Both the position numbers and the translations under genes were made by a program. A stretch of DNA of 64,000 nucleotides. Source: Varroa destructor. Taxonomy: Eukaryota > Arthropoda > Arachnida > Mesostigmata > Varroidae. How positions within the stretch are numbered: the first letter of the stretch is position 1; each line of letters starts with the position of its first letter. The notes below the pieces were generated by a model that was given only the letters and a program-made list of their open reading frames with translations, was not told the origin of the DNA and searched no databases. Shown in pieces: positions 36,696 to 52,208 of the stretch. The stretch covers positions 61,032,894 to 61,096,893 of the forward strand of contig NW_019211454.1 in the NCBI RefSeq assembly GCF_002443255.2, read 5' to 3'.

Positions 36696-39600
36696 GTAGG
36701 TTGGGTGCTGGGCAGAACAAGTTAGGATTTTTGTTAGAGTCAGAGAGGACCGGCTGACTCTCAGGCAGGAGCCATTGCTGGTGCCGCTGGTGTTATAGAT
36801 GCTGCCACCGCCAGCGCTGGTTCATTCTATGACTGCTGTTACCGACCTCTGTCGCTGCTGCTTAACATTGACATTCAAGGGACGGAAGCGCTGATGGACG
36901 CCAGCAGGGTAGATAGTAATACGTATCGGAGAGGCAGTTGTCGTTGATGCCGGCGGCTAGGCCTTGGATTACAGTGGCGATCGCAGATGTTTCGAGGTAA
37001 CCTCGAACCCTGCCTCCAAAATGAGCAGACCGACTATCAGATAAACTAACAAAATGACGATCCACTGACCAAAGCACGACAACGTCCGACATGGCTATAT
37101 GCTTGTGTAATAGTAGACTATAGTCCGCTCGGTTATTCTTGCGCCAGATCCAACGGGGACACTCGTGTCGCTCAGTGGCGGTATAGCAAGTATTGAAGTA
37201 GTATGTGAATCATATACTTTTCGACGATTAAACACGCACATACACAGATAAATACATGGAAGGCTACGAGAAGAGAGCCGGCAGTGGACGACGTGCGTAG
37301 CACTAGAAGGAAGGCCGGACACAAAAATACGAAATAGGATAAAAGCAACACCTCCTAGGCGGCGGAGTAAATTTCTCGATTTTTTTTTCAATGTTAAGCT
37401 AGTGGAAGTGAAATTTATAAATGTGTATATTAGATTTTAGTTGTGTAAATATTATATGCATTGGCTCTAATGGAGATATCTAGCTTTCCCACTATAACTC
37501 CCTGAAACTTCAGTCACAGTTGAAGTAGGCTAAAGGCAATTCCAGGTCAACTTTGAACACAGGAGTATTTCCAGAATATCTGAAGGCGCTCCTAATTAAT
37601 CAGCTATGATTTTGTGATTAGAGATACAATCGCGTGATGATCCGACTTCTTTCGGATCTCATAAATTACTACCGTACTCATCAATATTTATTTGTGTATG
37701 TCTATAGCTCAGTTCAGCTCTAGTACTGTCGTTGTAATCAGCTTAGAGCATTGCGCCATCCGCTGCAGAAACCATCCTCACCATTGTTGTCACCGAAATT
37801 AAAAAATGGATTCATTCAATTAATTTGTATAAGTTCGACTAAAAAGGAAATCAAGCACTTCAAAATACTCGAGATGAAAGGCAGCAACAAAGGAAACACT
37901 GAACGAGACAAAAAATCCTGCCAACAATGTAGCAGCGCCTCACAGTCATGTTATGCATATATATGTATGTAGCGATGCACGCACATACAACGCAATGTTT
38001 CAATGACATCTCATTTGGGAAGGTCAATTTAATTCATCCCTCTTTCGTTCTTCATTTGCCAGAGTAACAATAGAAATTTGGGTCGAGCCACCGTCCATTA
38101 TCGGCTCCGTCATCATCTGTATGTCGAACGCATGCTCCTGCCGCTGTGGCTATCTCCATGTGACTGTTTGCGCTTATGGGTTTTGTGTATTTGAACCGTC
38201 CGTCACATCTAGACGCTGCTGCTTTTGGTGCCGCTGGCCCACCGCTTCGTGATGTCGCTACCATGACATTGCCGTTGTTCTCGTAACACCGTCGATCATA
38301 ACCTTACCTAACCCGAGACGTCGGCACGACCCAACTAACCCAGTTGGTTGGCCCCTATTCGACTTTGGGCCGGTTCTGCTTGTCGGCTTGTCCATTTGCC
38401 TGTCGGGACTCAAATCCCTATCTAATGCGGTCTTTTCCTGAGCAGTTCGCAGATCGCAGTCGCCCCGCGCTGTCCATCCTCACGTGTAGTACATATGTAG
38501 ACGTATACGCCGTCGGTCGCTTGCCAGTCTGTGCGTTCGTTCATTTGTACGTCCACAGCGGCGACAACAGTGGCAGCTGCTGCTGTCCGTTTCTACCGCC
38601 GCTGTCGCTTCGATGTGAGAAAATATTTGTTAATCCTGTCATCACTATTCTCCTTGTCAAATCATCGCTATGTCATCAGAAGCAGTAACGTCGAGATAGA
38701 CGAGCGCGTGTTGTCATGGTGATGTAGCATCTTGGACAATTGGACCCTCGCCGCTAGCGCTACTGCTGGTAACGATGGCTGTAGTGTGGACAATGTCAAT
38801 GCAGGGCAGCACCAGCATCACCACAAACCTCAGTAGAACCGTTACTATTCCTCTGCTGGCGCTGATTTCTCTAATCGAAATCCGAAATTTGGTGCAGTAG
38901 TTAATGCGGCATTATTGCCGAGCGAACGGCGACAGAGGTAGTAATCCCGATAACAGAAGCACTGGGAATAGGACATACAGTAGAATCTCGCCAAGTCACC
39001 CTTTTTCCTAACCACCCGTCATCTCGCAGGCTTCTGACGTTGCCACCGTTAACGTCTACCTTATTCCAGATAGCAGCTGTCGGCGACCGGAAATTCTCCG
39101 TAGCCGGGAACGTAACCAATTACAGGCCTGTTGACGAATTGCCCGAACAATGACTCACCACCTTGGTTTCCCACTGCATCGCTGCTATCCGTATACACTG
39201 TCGTATATGGGTTCACCACCTTCTGTTCGATTCTGATAGGCCTGTGTGGAGTACCGATTCGCCTGAAGATGTTTTAAATCCTTGACCATATATGCCTCGT
39301 CGTCGTGTACCTGTACCTCACTATCATTCGATGCATTTGTGCGCTGTAACGCTGTACCCCGATGCCATGCTGTTTATCCTGAAGATGTCGGAGCCTTTTG
39401 CTAGAAGAATAGCAGGTGAACATTGAATATGGACACAAACCGACACTAACAACGGATCTACAGCCCACTTCAGATCCGCCGTTATTTGTTTCACCAGTGT
39501 CATCCGTGCAGACTCGTCCTCGATCGTCTTCGTAGCCGACGTTCGTTGGTTATTCTTTAGCTGCTTTTTCTGATCGCATCTTGTTGCCGCCTGCTCTCTA

Positions 39601-42065
39601 GGTTCTAGGTCGGCAAGGTTATGCTAATGATCACAAGAAAGCTTGAGCAACTGTATTCGTACTATATAGGCCATACAGTTATATAATTCGTTAACAAAGT
39701 GGATAAGACACGAGTAAAATAAAGATGTTTCTCCGCCTCTGTATTGAAACTTTTGTTTCTGCGACTCAGTTAGCTACGAGATAGCCCGATACCTTTTGAC
39801 AGCTGTACACTGGGTTTATTGTACGGCCAACAAGTGCAAAACTGTTACCCAAGCGACCCATTACCTCTGGTTTCTTCAAGGTTTCGAGTTGGAATTGTGT
39901 TTGCGCCGTTCTAAATTGAAATGACATAGTACTGACTCGTTTTTGCTGGCAAATTCGGTGGATTGAAGAGGCGCGAAGTGACATAGAAAATAAAGATCGG
40001 ACGGTTATGTAAAAGTGTCGTGTAAAAAAAGCAAATTTGCAACGGCAAAAGATGAAAAATAATGTTTACTCTTTCAATCGCAAAACAAATCAGCTTAACG
40101 TTCGCACCGTTAACGGACAAAGACTGATTACGGTGTAATGCCGTCGGCAAGAGATATCGTCTGAGTTTTTTAATGAAGTGAAAGCTGCATCTATCATTCA
40201 AATATATATAGTTTAAGAATATAAAATAGTTCAAGAAGAGCCGAGAATTAAGATCACTTTTTATTTTCGTTCCCACAAATCGGGTATTTACGTGATATAT
40301 CGCGTAGCTGGGCTCAGTCCTGCATTACCGGATCCGTGCCTTCTATTTCTATTCAAGCTCACCTATACTCCCCAAAAATGAACAGTCCATATCCAGAGCT
40401 TAGTGAGCAGAATCGTCTCCCTTGAATCAGTCGTCCAGTAGCTCGCCCCCTCTATCCCCCCCCCGCCCCAGAGGTCGCCCCAAGGGCGAGATGAGAACAT
40501 TGCTTTTCTATTTGTCACTGGCCTGCTATCCCTATATCATACCAACCAACATACGAGTTAACTACCCTAGAATTTAAGAATGTTGGCGAGGCAATTCATC
40601 TTCACGGATTTTCCAATAAGCACGGGTTAGACCCGACTAATACTATGGAATCAGCTGCTAGGTCGCGTTCCCCGGCGAGCGTAATTGCCTTCATTCATAA
40701 AGCCGTCAACGGCAGATTACAACACATACGCGTATGCATGTGTTTGCAATGAAGGCTCTATTAATATACTCACTTCTATAGAGGTGTATTTTCTGAGGGT
40801 TGTTGTTGTTGACTCAGATTTGTTGTCTGGTTTGCGCCGCGACGGCTATTCGACGTTTTAAACGTCCAAGTCGCTAGATCGGCATGTACTATCATCATCG
40901 CCTTCACAGCATCTGCTCGAGTATTCGGAAACCGTTTTTTACGTGTAACGTTTCGGTAATAGCAGTTAGATTGTTAGCTGTCCTATCCTCTCTGTCTCTA
41001 TCAGTTTCTCCTCCTCTTATCATATATATAGACACATTTGAGATGTCTCATTAACTGAAGTCCTTTTACTATCGTTCTGACACATCTGCCGCATAGGTAC
41101 GCCTAGCCACAACACGTTTATGTATATTATGTGTACGTTGGTTTGTCTATTTGATTCTGTAAGGCTGTGCCGTTCGACCCGACGTAATCGGTCTCTCAAC
41201 GATGGGTGACGAGCTATCTACTAGACTAGGTATAATGTGGTAGCTGCTGCTGGAGATATCTGGTAGCTGGTGGAGTCTCGTCTTCACTGTGTCTCGCCAA
41301 GGCTTCTTCACTTTCTCCGCAGTCCGAAGAACCGTTTCCCCTTCTGGGTTCGGCCCATTCGCGTGGCTCCAATTAATGTATCAATTTCGTTGCGGCGTCT
41401 TTCCGAACTGTCGAAATCGCTGCCACGGCGGCGCAAAAGGTATTAAGCGAAAGATAGCAGCGACAACAAGCGTCAACCAAAAAGACCCTGCCCTGTTCTG
41501 CACAACAGGAGACAAGAATAGATTCGTTGCTGGTAATAACGCGCCGAAAAAGCGTTCAAACTAGACCTTACGATACGAGTCAGTAGCAGCCAATAATAAC
41601 GCTAACGAACAACGCTTCGAGACTGGATGGACTATCTGTAGAGTGTATAGTATCCATAGTAACGTCTCTGAGCTTAGGAGTCACCTTGAATCTTCTGCGA
41701 GGTGAACGATTCGAGGCACGCTTGTAACGGATGAGAAAAAAGCTAGAAGAAGACGATTTATAGACAAATAGTCTATTCTCATACTTTGCTGCGTTGCTAA
41801 TTGATTAGAAGCTGAAGAAAGATTGTGAAGCTTCGAAACGTTTAGGATAAGACGGATCGCTGAAGGATCCTACACGTTCTGTGCCACACTCTTAACGATA
41901 GATAACGTCAACAATAAGCCGACCGGAAATTTTACAGATGTTAGAGTATCGAACATCAGCAGCGCAGTGTTGATTATACGCTATAGATAGCTAGATGAAA
42001 AACGTGCGAATATCTATGTGTAACAGAATGATTGAACAGCATTTTAATATGACGACATCGCCTTC

Positions 42066-42831
42066 TTATCTGTAGTACCTGTCTACTGTATCAGAAACAC
42101 GACGATAGGAGAACGTCGGTACGAACCATAAACGAATCAGGCGCGCATACACGCACAGACAGCCTGTATGGCATCTTGATGATCGCCAGATACGTTTCGC
42201 GAGCTCATCCAGTCGTAGAGCAATCGTCGTCACTGTGGTAGCCGTTGTCGAAGCTGGTTGGCTGGGCAACGGTTGCACTCCAGCCGTTTCACTGACTGCG
42301 ATCCCGAGGGCATCGCCACCGCCTCGACGGCGGAGTGCATCGCCGGGTGCCGGTCACTCGCGGCCCTATCCGATGCCTGTCTGTCCGCCAAACGTCTGAA
42401 CGGTTGCGACTAGTGGCTTTTAAAGCTGTCGCTCGCGCTCGAACGCCGACGGACGAAGTCTTTCGTATGACAGAGCCGCTGGTGGTTTGTGGCAGGTGAA
42501 AAGCGAAGCGAAGTTTAGTGAGCGACCGCGGTTCGAGCGCCTTCCCTGCTCCTGGCAGGCGGGAACGACTACAACAGAATGTGGCGCCGCCGAGGCCGCC
42601 GCCACCGCCAATGCCGCGTACATAGCGCGAGAGCTACAACGTCGGACAGAGAGATTGGCAAAAAAGACAACGGTGGCCGCACGTAAACGGAGAATGCAAC
42701 GGTCGTTCCTGCGACAGATGCTTCTTTGTGCAGTGCTGCTGCTTCTGCCTCGGCCGCAACAGCAGGAACTGACAAACTTAGCTAAGCCGCGTCGGCATTT
42801 CGTATGGCGACGACCGTGTGTGTGCCCGTAA
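42066..42831. promoter_or_regulatory. CpG- and GC-rich island, possible enhancer or promoter
   Basis: Dense CpG, with ORFs of 67-114 codons on both strands over the same bases (42420-42831). The + strand product is mostly Ala, Arg, Leu and Gln from triplet-biased sequence. No clear splice pair or initiator was found. Confidence 0.25.
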
Positions 42832-45800
42832 CAACAATGGGTTCGAGCACCGCTGACTGCTTTCGCTTTTCCGTCAAACGGCCATTAGCAGACAGCCCTA
42901 TAGGCGTTTGGGGATGTAGGTGCATGTTTATACATACGTGAATGGATCTATATTTTTGGACCCTTCACCATGAACTTCAATGTATAGCGCTCATTATAGT
43001 AATCATTGTGTCAAACTGAGTTCCTAGAGCGACCGAAGTCCGAAAAAGATCGTCACTCGTTTCACTAAATATCCTTTAAACTGTAACCTATATAGTTACA
43101 ATGCAACCCAGTTTCCGTTTGGTATATAGTCTAGGTGTCGACGCGCGGTAAAATACAAAAGTCGTCTTGAGTCTTAGCTATTGGTAATGTCAATCAACCA
43201 CATGTCTGTGTAGCTATAATCATCTAACGTATCCGACAGTAGAATCGAACGAGCTATCAACTCTAAAGTGAGTCCCTGCGTGCATAAAGTACGCGTGCGC
43301 CTCTATCCACCTCCACCTGATATTTTCAACTCCCTATAATTCTTTTTGGTTTTTTTTGTCCAACGCATGGTTAGCATAGAGAAGGAACGAAGTGTTCAGA
43401 TATGTGAAGAACCGAGATCCTCAACCTCGGCCAGCGAGATCATGCGGGCGAGTCGTTGAAGACAAAGATGAGATGCTTGAACCTCTGTTTAGATACGTTC
43501 GACGATTGGCTGTATTGCACAATAGATTGTGACGGCTAAATTGCTAGCTTCTCTTGCTCTCCTTGATGAGACCGATGGTTCTTCAATTGATAGTAACGCC
43601 GTTGATCTCCCGCCACGATTAACATCACTGTAGATTCCTTTTACATACATACCTACCTATGGTAGACAGCACTCCATCGGGGTCTGGCACCCTCCAGAAT
43701 TTGAAGGGATAAAGAAAGTGAGAAAGAGGGAAATAGGGCCAGGGGTTAGGGTACGAGAGAGGACGCAACGGACACGCGAATTACAGTTTGATGAAGGCAC
43801 CAATGAGCTCACTATGACCATCATCAACACCGATAGGCGCCGATAAGTGTGTGGTCGTGATGGGTAGACCGCCTAACAAACCCAGTTCCTCGTTATTCTG
43901 AGCGCTTGTCATTTTCAAAAGCGCGGCGGAGGAAAATTAGCAATATCAACGGCCACAAGGCGCAGATATGACTGAGAAGGAAAATTCACAACAGAGTGAT
44001 GGAAAAGATCGTTTTGTGTACCGCCATAGCACAATACCAATGTTCTTATTTTTATGATCATTCTTCTGATTTCATTCGACCACATCTGGGTACTATCCAT
44101 GAACGTGCACTTGAACACAGGACGGTATAAGCAACTGAAATCTACATGAATAAGAAATCCTACATGGGATGGCCCGATGGTACTGTTGCTGTCGTCGTCG
44201 TAGGTTAATTCCCAAAGATGGTATTAGTTTGTATTTTTGTATATTTGCCTGTTATACGAAGTGATCACCAGATGGCATGGGATGGTGGATAAGTTTTGTA
44301 ATCGAATTGAATTGAACCCCTGCAGCTGCTGCTGTCAATGTACGACGCCGCACCCCTGATGAGCCTAGAATCGAAGGGGTAATAACAGTATTGTAGTACG
44401 TCTACGACGTGTGCCGCTGTTATCGTTAGAACACTGGTAGGTACGACACTACGATGTCAGGAAGGTCATGATTAAGTATCGCTGCGGCGGCAGCGATCAA
44501 CTGCATTGTGTTCAGACAAGCAGCGATCGATGGTTAGCTTACTCGTTTCGCCTCTAGTTCAATCCGAAGCCTAGCCGATAATAGTAGCTTCGATGAAGCC
44601 TATTGAGCCTTTTCTAGGCTCAATTCGAAGATGTAGTTGTGTGTGTACATACCTGTCTATGTTAGAAATGCATAGCTGAATATGTAGTATGGGGATGGCG
44701 GTAGCATTTCGGACGGTGACAGGTTCACTGCGGAAGGATTTCCTGTAACGTATTGAAATATTCCTCTTAGTCTCTAATGTCTCATAATTCTGACGCTGAG
44801 TTGTGCGCTGAGCTGAGCAACGACTGAAGTCGGCTTTCCGTCGTTAGATAGGTTTAGGTAATAGGGAACGACGCCAGCGTCAACTGGTCACCTATATGCG
44901 TTTACTGTGTTAGGATAGCCCAAAATGGAGACGAGAGAAAAAGTACTGAAAGAACAAAGTCTAGTCATCTTTGTATTCAAAACTAACGACTAACTAAAAT
45001 CGAACTAAAGAGCACTTATATTCACGCATATAGCACATGCGTATTACAGGTCGAACTAATAGACACCAAATGTAGATGACAAACAATGAGTTTGGAACTA
45101 TTCGGGTTGTACAGCAGCCTTAGAGACTTCAAAAAAAAAATAGGCCTTTCGTCGTTTCTCATTGCATCTATGAAACGCTGACAGAAGGCCTAACACAATG
45201 ATGAAAAATGATGGCGGAGCTTGTTTTTTTCCATAGCTTCGCTACATACTAGAGCGGGACTGCTAACGCTTGAAGTATTGCTCTAGGTATGCGCGTGGAC
45301 GGATATCACGGTCTGAGCCCCCTTGGCGTGAAATTGAATCGGTGCGCGTGCGTAACACATACCGCGTGAGTCCTGCTCATTATCGCGTGATTCTAGATGA
45401 AGGATGTGCAACTCTTTGCAATTTTCGACTGATTTGTCTTTTCGTTAGATTGACGACGATATGCGATGATCCCGCCCGTACCATCCTCACTCACTATTGG
45501 TATGCATTCTCAGCGATTGGGGTTTAGACAGGGGAGCTTGTGTGACCCAATATGGCACGCGTCATTGGCTATGAGCAAACGGGTGTCGGTCTGTTCCGTC
45601 AGCACTGCCACCACTGCATGATTCAATGTGTTGTTAGCAGCAGAATCACGATGTTTTGCTGGTTCCGTCTTGATTAATTCCTACTCTCTGCAACTTGAGC
45701 TTCTCCTTCGTCTTCATTGAACCATCGGTGTTTCTTCGTCGTCATTAAGACTGTTCATAAGCGTCGAAGCTGCTCGAAGGCTGAATCGTTCGGAAAGTCG

Positions 45801-48800
45801 CAGTAAGACGTTACAAATATCGCATAGTCAACCGACTGTTCCGCTGTTGTTATAGTAGCGAACGCTTTTCATCGATTTGTATGCGTTTGACTTTATTTAT
45901 CTTCGCCCTTCCACTAACCGAAATCACCGAATATTGAGAATGTTCTAGCATTGTCCCTTATGCATCCTTGAATCTAACCATTCAGCTCACAGATCGCGAA
46001 GCTTGCATAAGGTTTTGCGTTCGAGCATCTTTGTCACATTATGTATATTGGCTTGTTGGCGTGGCCGGCCAGCGGATACGGTACGATTCCCTGTTTTTTT
46101 GCTATCGTACGACGGACAATGTCCCATTGAAATCATTCGCTGGCAAATCGTTCCCAGTAGTATTCGCTAGGGGCATGTCAGAAAATCTTGCCGTTTGCCC
46201 TCCGCATGCAAGATTACGTGAGTTCACTCTTGTCTTTGGCCACGAAAGCCAATTGCCCAATGAAAATGGACTCGTCGAGTGTTTTGTTGAGGTTATGATT
46301 GTTAGACTGAATTGACGAAGTGCTAGGATCACTAGAAGTACTTCTAATGGCAACGGCTTCATCAAAGGCCTGCTATACGTTAAATATAAAGTCGATGTTA
46401 TTAAGGCGGCCTGCGTTTCAGCTGCAACAAATGCTACCGAGCGTCACCGAATCATTTACCGAGAATTATGGCGACTGTTCTATTATTACGCATTGGCATG
46501 TGAGATGAAGGGTTCGGCACGTTGCTATGTCCGCTACACGCTTCGCCATTACGGCCGTATCTAGTGTTTCGCTTTAAGCAGAAAAGTCAGTACTATTAAA
46601 ATACTTCACACATAACATGTAGTCGTCTGTTAAACGCTGGGAAGTAGCATAAAATAAAAAATATACTTGCTTCAAGCAACTTCTCGGCTCTGCACCCGTT
46701 CCATACTCATATAATGCTCAACTGACGCGTCTAAGCAGACATTGGCTGTCTTCTTTAGATTAACAACGCCAGTCGTAGCAATAGTTTAACGACAACAGCT
46801 GTTGTACTGGATGGCGTGCAGTACGTTGCATTTTGCACACACTCACGGACGACATGAAGTTTTAACTAAATTTCTAAGCAAGATATAACCGATGGCATTG
46901 ATACACTGCGCTGGTTTGTACTGTTCACCATAAAACTGTCGCTGGCGCAGCCAGCGTCCGTCTTATTTAGCCGTAACGAGAATAATTTCGAAAAAACACA
47001 CTAGTAGATTTAACACGTTTATTGTCGTCGTCTTGCCGCTTTCTATCGATCTAACGGCAATGTAACCTACGCACGAATATAAAGACGTACTCACAGACAG
47101 ACGAAGTGCTGCCAAGGAACCTCGCGAGCCATTTGTCGTTAACGGAGTCGAGCTAAATCAGATCGGTCTGCCCTAGGAACGGCGATTCGTTGTAAAAAAG
47201 AAGACAGGTACATGGATAGAAGATGAAGGTCTGGGATGGAAAACAAGACCAAAATAACAGGCATCCAAACAAAGGGACTTTAATTGCCGGCGGCCGAATT
47301 TTAGGAAAAATAAGCAACAATAATCAGTCGTGGCAACTGGCGCCGACAGCATACATATATGTAATCAATGGGGCGTTATGATGATGTGATTCATTTTCTT
47401 TGAGTTTCACTAACGCGGTTTTTACGCCGTTAATTTAATAATATAAACTATTTTCGTTGTTTCGGTTATTAGCTTGGTCCATAAAAACAAGTAGGTGTTG
47501 AACGCCTCTGAATATCAAGCTCAACAAACAGGCCCGGCTTCAATATGCTTGCTTTATCACGTGTACCTCGATGTATGTTAACATGAAGTAAGACTTATCG
47601 AGTGGTCAGAAGACGGGCTGGGGCATCTATTATAAATAGTGCGACGCGACATGTCGTTATGGCCCGCATGTCACTGCTGATGCCGCAGCTTTTATCTCGT
47701 TAACACGATCGGACAGATTGCGTCTTCTGTCTTTAGCGATTTTATCAATAGCCACTTTAGGAGGATCTGTATCAATGGGCGGAGGTGAGACGACATGGAA
47801 AAGACCATGAAGAACATCACGCTTGAAGTAAAATCGGGCTATAGTCAACTAAATAATTCGTAAAGTGTAGCCTGAGCCTCGTCGTTGCCACCCACTTCTA
47901 TGTCAAGCATCGGAAAAAATCGAACACCTCCAGGTTTCCACCCTTTATTAGCTATATATCTAGGTATTTAGATATTGCTTGCCAATATCAACGTATACAG
48001 AGTGCTTTGTCGCACTTAAGTGTGATTACGGATCGTCTGAGTTGATCGATCGCCAAAATTGATGCCACTGCTGTCGACGGTCGGAGATTCACGCCCCTTG
48101 CAGACAGCTGTTGACACGAGTACTGCCCGTGGGTACTAGGAGGAAGAAGAATGGACAACAAGTTCACCTCCAAAAAATCAATCGAACACAAAAACGAAGC
48201 GTACGTTGTCTGTCCGTTCATTTACTTGGAACTTTTATCATTTTAGGAGCGCGCATCATCATATAATAACAAAATGATTTAACAGGTCACATAGTTGCTC
48301 TTTGATAAACTATGCCACCGATATAATCGTTCTCAAGATAGCGAATGTGTCGGTAGAAAAAGCAACGTGCCAATTGTACAGTCTTACGTGCAGCGAAAGT
48401 AATGCGTATGTTGATCGTAGTTCAAGGAAATAGGAACTAGCTAAAATGGGTTGCAGCTTTTCCTTTTATTATTACTGACAGTTCACCGAAACACTGCTTG
48501 AAATAGTCACAGCAGTATTCATTTTGGTTGTTCTTATAGTCTTTTAGTTCGTCCAGGCCAAGCGTAAGCGTCCTCGTTCGAGCGATCCTGGCTTTGTCCT
48601 TCCGTTTTTTTCCTCCTGTCTATTGAGTTTCATCGCCGCGTCCGTCCCGCTTGTTGGTCATGCTTGGCTCTCACTGGTGCATCTGAGAAAGTTCCTTTCC
48701 TTTCGATCACGCTGACTAAAATGCTTCTAAGTGCTATGAAGTCATCGTGTTAACGGTCGTGGAACAGAGCTGAACTTTAATCTCTACCGGGGGCGGCAGC

Positions 48801-49984
48801 AGCGTCAGCACCAACAGCAGCAGGTTGTTGTCATAAGGGATCTGTGCGTCGGCGACTCACCTTCCTCGGCGGAGACAATTGAAGCAGTCGCGGCAGGAAC
48901 ATCTGGTTCGCTTGTGGAGGACCCTATTCGCGACTATCCGCAGATCATCGTCTTAGGTAAAGGCGATAGCAGGGTTGAAGAACGCGCGAGAACGTGTCGC
49001 CTTTACGGAAATGACAAGGGTCACTGTTATTGTTGATTTTCGTTGCTGCGGCTGGTAATGATCATAAGGGTTGCAACTGCTCAGGGTAATGCGTACTGGC
49101 TTCGATTAATTATTGGGAGCAAAATATACCTATAAAAGCAATCGACACTCATAAATTCCTTAAGATGAGAGACCACCCCGGAGATAAACAGAGAAACAAA
49201 AAAAAAAGAGAGATTTTAAGACTGTTCATGATGTATTATTTTTTTTTATCTAGAAATAATAATTTGTCCTGTTACAATAGTTAATGCGAGTTTTTTTCTA
49301 TTAAATTTATTTCTATTTTTTCTTATCTTTAAGTTGAGTAGCGAAATTCTGCACTTCAACATCTCTCTACTTGGCGTGGCGTACGTCCAAGTAAAGACAG
49401 ATTTGAGTATAGAGCATGAGTAATTCTTTTGGCCTTCCGCCGGTTCCACGTATAGTGCTCGAATTCGTTAAATCTTCATCTACCCATTCATCGGCCCACA
49501 GAAGACTACAATATAATTATCCTAAAAACGTTGATAATAACTTCATGAAGCGCGTCTGTTCTTCGTAGTTACTCCTTTTTCTGCCGCAGCTTTCAATTTC
49601 CTTATGTTCACACATAAGCTCAGCCTAACCTTCCAAAACATACATAACATTAGAAGCATATAGAGAATAGTACGCGGCTAGATAACACGCGGCTTGTTGA
49701 CTTCAATTTAGAACAACTGTTGTTACAGTTTCATTTTCGTGTTCGAATTCTTCTGGGGTTTAGCGACGTTAGGACATAGATAGGCTCGCTGCGCAGTTCG
49801 CAAGATCGCGCATTCGCCAATGATAAACTGTATTGGTTAATGTCATGCAGGCCGTTGGCGCAACGGCAGCATAAAACGTTCTGTGGCAGCGTTTCGTTTG
49901 AAGAGGGGAAACAAAAACATCGCCATGTGACAATGTCTGTTCCGCTGGGGAGGTAGTTACTCCATCCATTTTCATCGCGCCAGC

Positions 49985-50000
49985 ATCCATCCATCCATCC
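49985..50000. repeat. (ATCC)4 microsatellite
   Basis: Four tetranucleotide units, with a related CTCCATCC nearby at about 49961. Confidence 0.85.
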
Positions 50001-52171
50001 ACTGAACTTTTACCAGGTAATGCATTCACTCAATGTATAGATGATCCCTGTCACCTTTTGTGATATTACGCGTCGTCGTTGTCTCTCTTCTAGTTGACTT
50101 GTCGGTTAGAGCTGCTATCGTCGTCATGGTCTCCACTCAATTGTAGTCTTTCATACCATAGTCCAGAGTTTGATCGAGCAGGGGGTTAGGGCACAGCCAG
50201 CCTCTACTGCCACGGAGTTGCTTGCTATCGGGGGCCACGATCGTACAATAAAACACTGACCAACGAACAACAACAGTAATAGATAAAACGGATCAACCCA
50301 ACACGTGTTGTCGCGTGACGGCCACTACCTCCACCATTAGTCTAGAGCTTGTGTTGCGACTGTGACTATTACGTTGTTGCTGTTAACGCCTCGACGCTGG
50401 TGACGATAGCACCGGCGGTCAGTCTTCTGTTTGTGTCATCGCTCTCTGTCGCGTGTCCTTGACAGCTCTGTCCGCCAACGCTGGTGCGTCGGCGTTATTT
50501 TCGGCCTGTTGAGCCTTTGCTTATGCTCTTGCTCATGTGTAACTATGGGGCGTACTAGCTACGGTCTTTGTTAGCGTCCTCAGCGATATCCTCTCACTCT
50601 CACCATTATTGCATACAGTAACAACAGGACGACGCGCCGGCAACAAAGTCCACCGCGTCCGTTCTGTGCGGTTACTATCACGCCTGCCTCAGCTAGCTAC
50701 AGCCAGCTAAACGGACGCATCACGATGATGGTACTGCGTTTGAGCTGAAAACGGACCGCAGGGATGAGGGGTAGCAGACAGGAAACCGAAACAGACTCAT
50801 ACAGAAGGAATAAGACAAAAAACAAGCACACACAGATAAAGCGGAGAGATGTGACCGTAAATGGCCGCGACGGCGGCACGCGCATGCCAGTAGCAGCTTT
50901 TCTGGATGTGTCTGCCCTCTATGGACATTGCTGGCGCTCGTCGGGGTGCTGGCAGTGGACACGAAAGCGCGGTACAGCAGCAGATGCAGCTAAAGCCACT
51001 ACATGCTAGTGCAGTTTCCGGACGCAGCTGTAGAGTTGCCTTCGTCCCTATTCGCACACATGCATATTATTGTAGGATAGATGACGCAGCACGAAGACAA
51101 AGCGTTAGTCAGCGAAAGTCCAAAGAGACAAGTAGCCCGTGGGTCGACCCAAGTTACTCTGCCCGCCAAACAGACAGCCCTATCTGGCTGACGACACAGA
51201 ATAGGTTGCACCCACCAGAATTCAAAAACAACACCTAAAATAACATGTGTTTCCTAAAGATGTACATTGCTTTGCTTTCTTATTACTAGATTAATCTATA
51301 TCGTAGATGCTGTAGGAGGGACGAAGTATAGTTTCCTAGCCTTAAAATGTTTCGCTTGCCTCGAAAATTTATCTTCTTCGTCCAATTCATTATCGTATTC
51401 TTTGTTTTTTATCGGCACACCAACTGTCCATTACCAAGAACAAAATCGGGCAATAATGAGGTATCATTTTCGCCCCCCGGGCCGCTATTTCCTTTTTGCA
51501 GATCGTTGTTGTTTTTTGAAATGGGCATTCAGCCTGGTAGCACAGCTCCTTTTTTATCATTCCGTCTTGTCAGCGGCAGTAACAGCAGCTTTAGAAGTCT
51601 TCTGCAGAGCACAGCAGCTCGACTCAGGTGGGGCCACGAAGAAGAAATAAAAGAATAGAGAAGTAAGTTGGCTGGCTAGCTGGCTTACTTGCTTTCACAG
51701 TAGTCGTGTCGCCGTCATCATCATCGCAGTTGCCGTATATCTAGCTACCCATACGTAATAAGCGTGTCTGCACGAACGTACGGAACGATTGACAGGAGTA
51801 TCAGCAGCAACAGAAGCGATTGGTGCACAGGTAACAGGGCCCCTGCTGTGATGTGGGCGGGTTTCGGTAGCCAAAATGGTAGTGAAGTTGACAACGCAAG
51901 GAGAGTGTAAACAGGAGCCGTGGTCTTCGAAGACTTTGCCGAAGCTACCGCCGACATGCCGACCTACGATACGCACTCGTCGGAACATCTGTGCACAGAG
52001 AATAATGCTATTAATGATCTTGGACATGAAGAGGTTAATTTGGTAGACATGTTGTGAAGTAGTATTGTGATACCGAGTGTCGGTGACATCCGACGAAATG
52101 ATACTACGATGTCGACGCAGCGGTATGTATATATGCCTACCGTGGCGTGCTTGGACGTGATCGGCTTTAGC

Positions 52172-52208
<37 letters not shown>

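Noticed and set aside
38395..38420. GGGACTCAAATCCC, like the reverse of a tRNA T-arm
   Set aside because: It has the wrong base at the conserved C of the B-box and no cloverleaf.
45968..46365. Overlapping ORFs of 115 (+) and 87 (-) codons
   Set aside because: No ATG on the + strand, no motif, and openness on both strands suggests chance.
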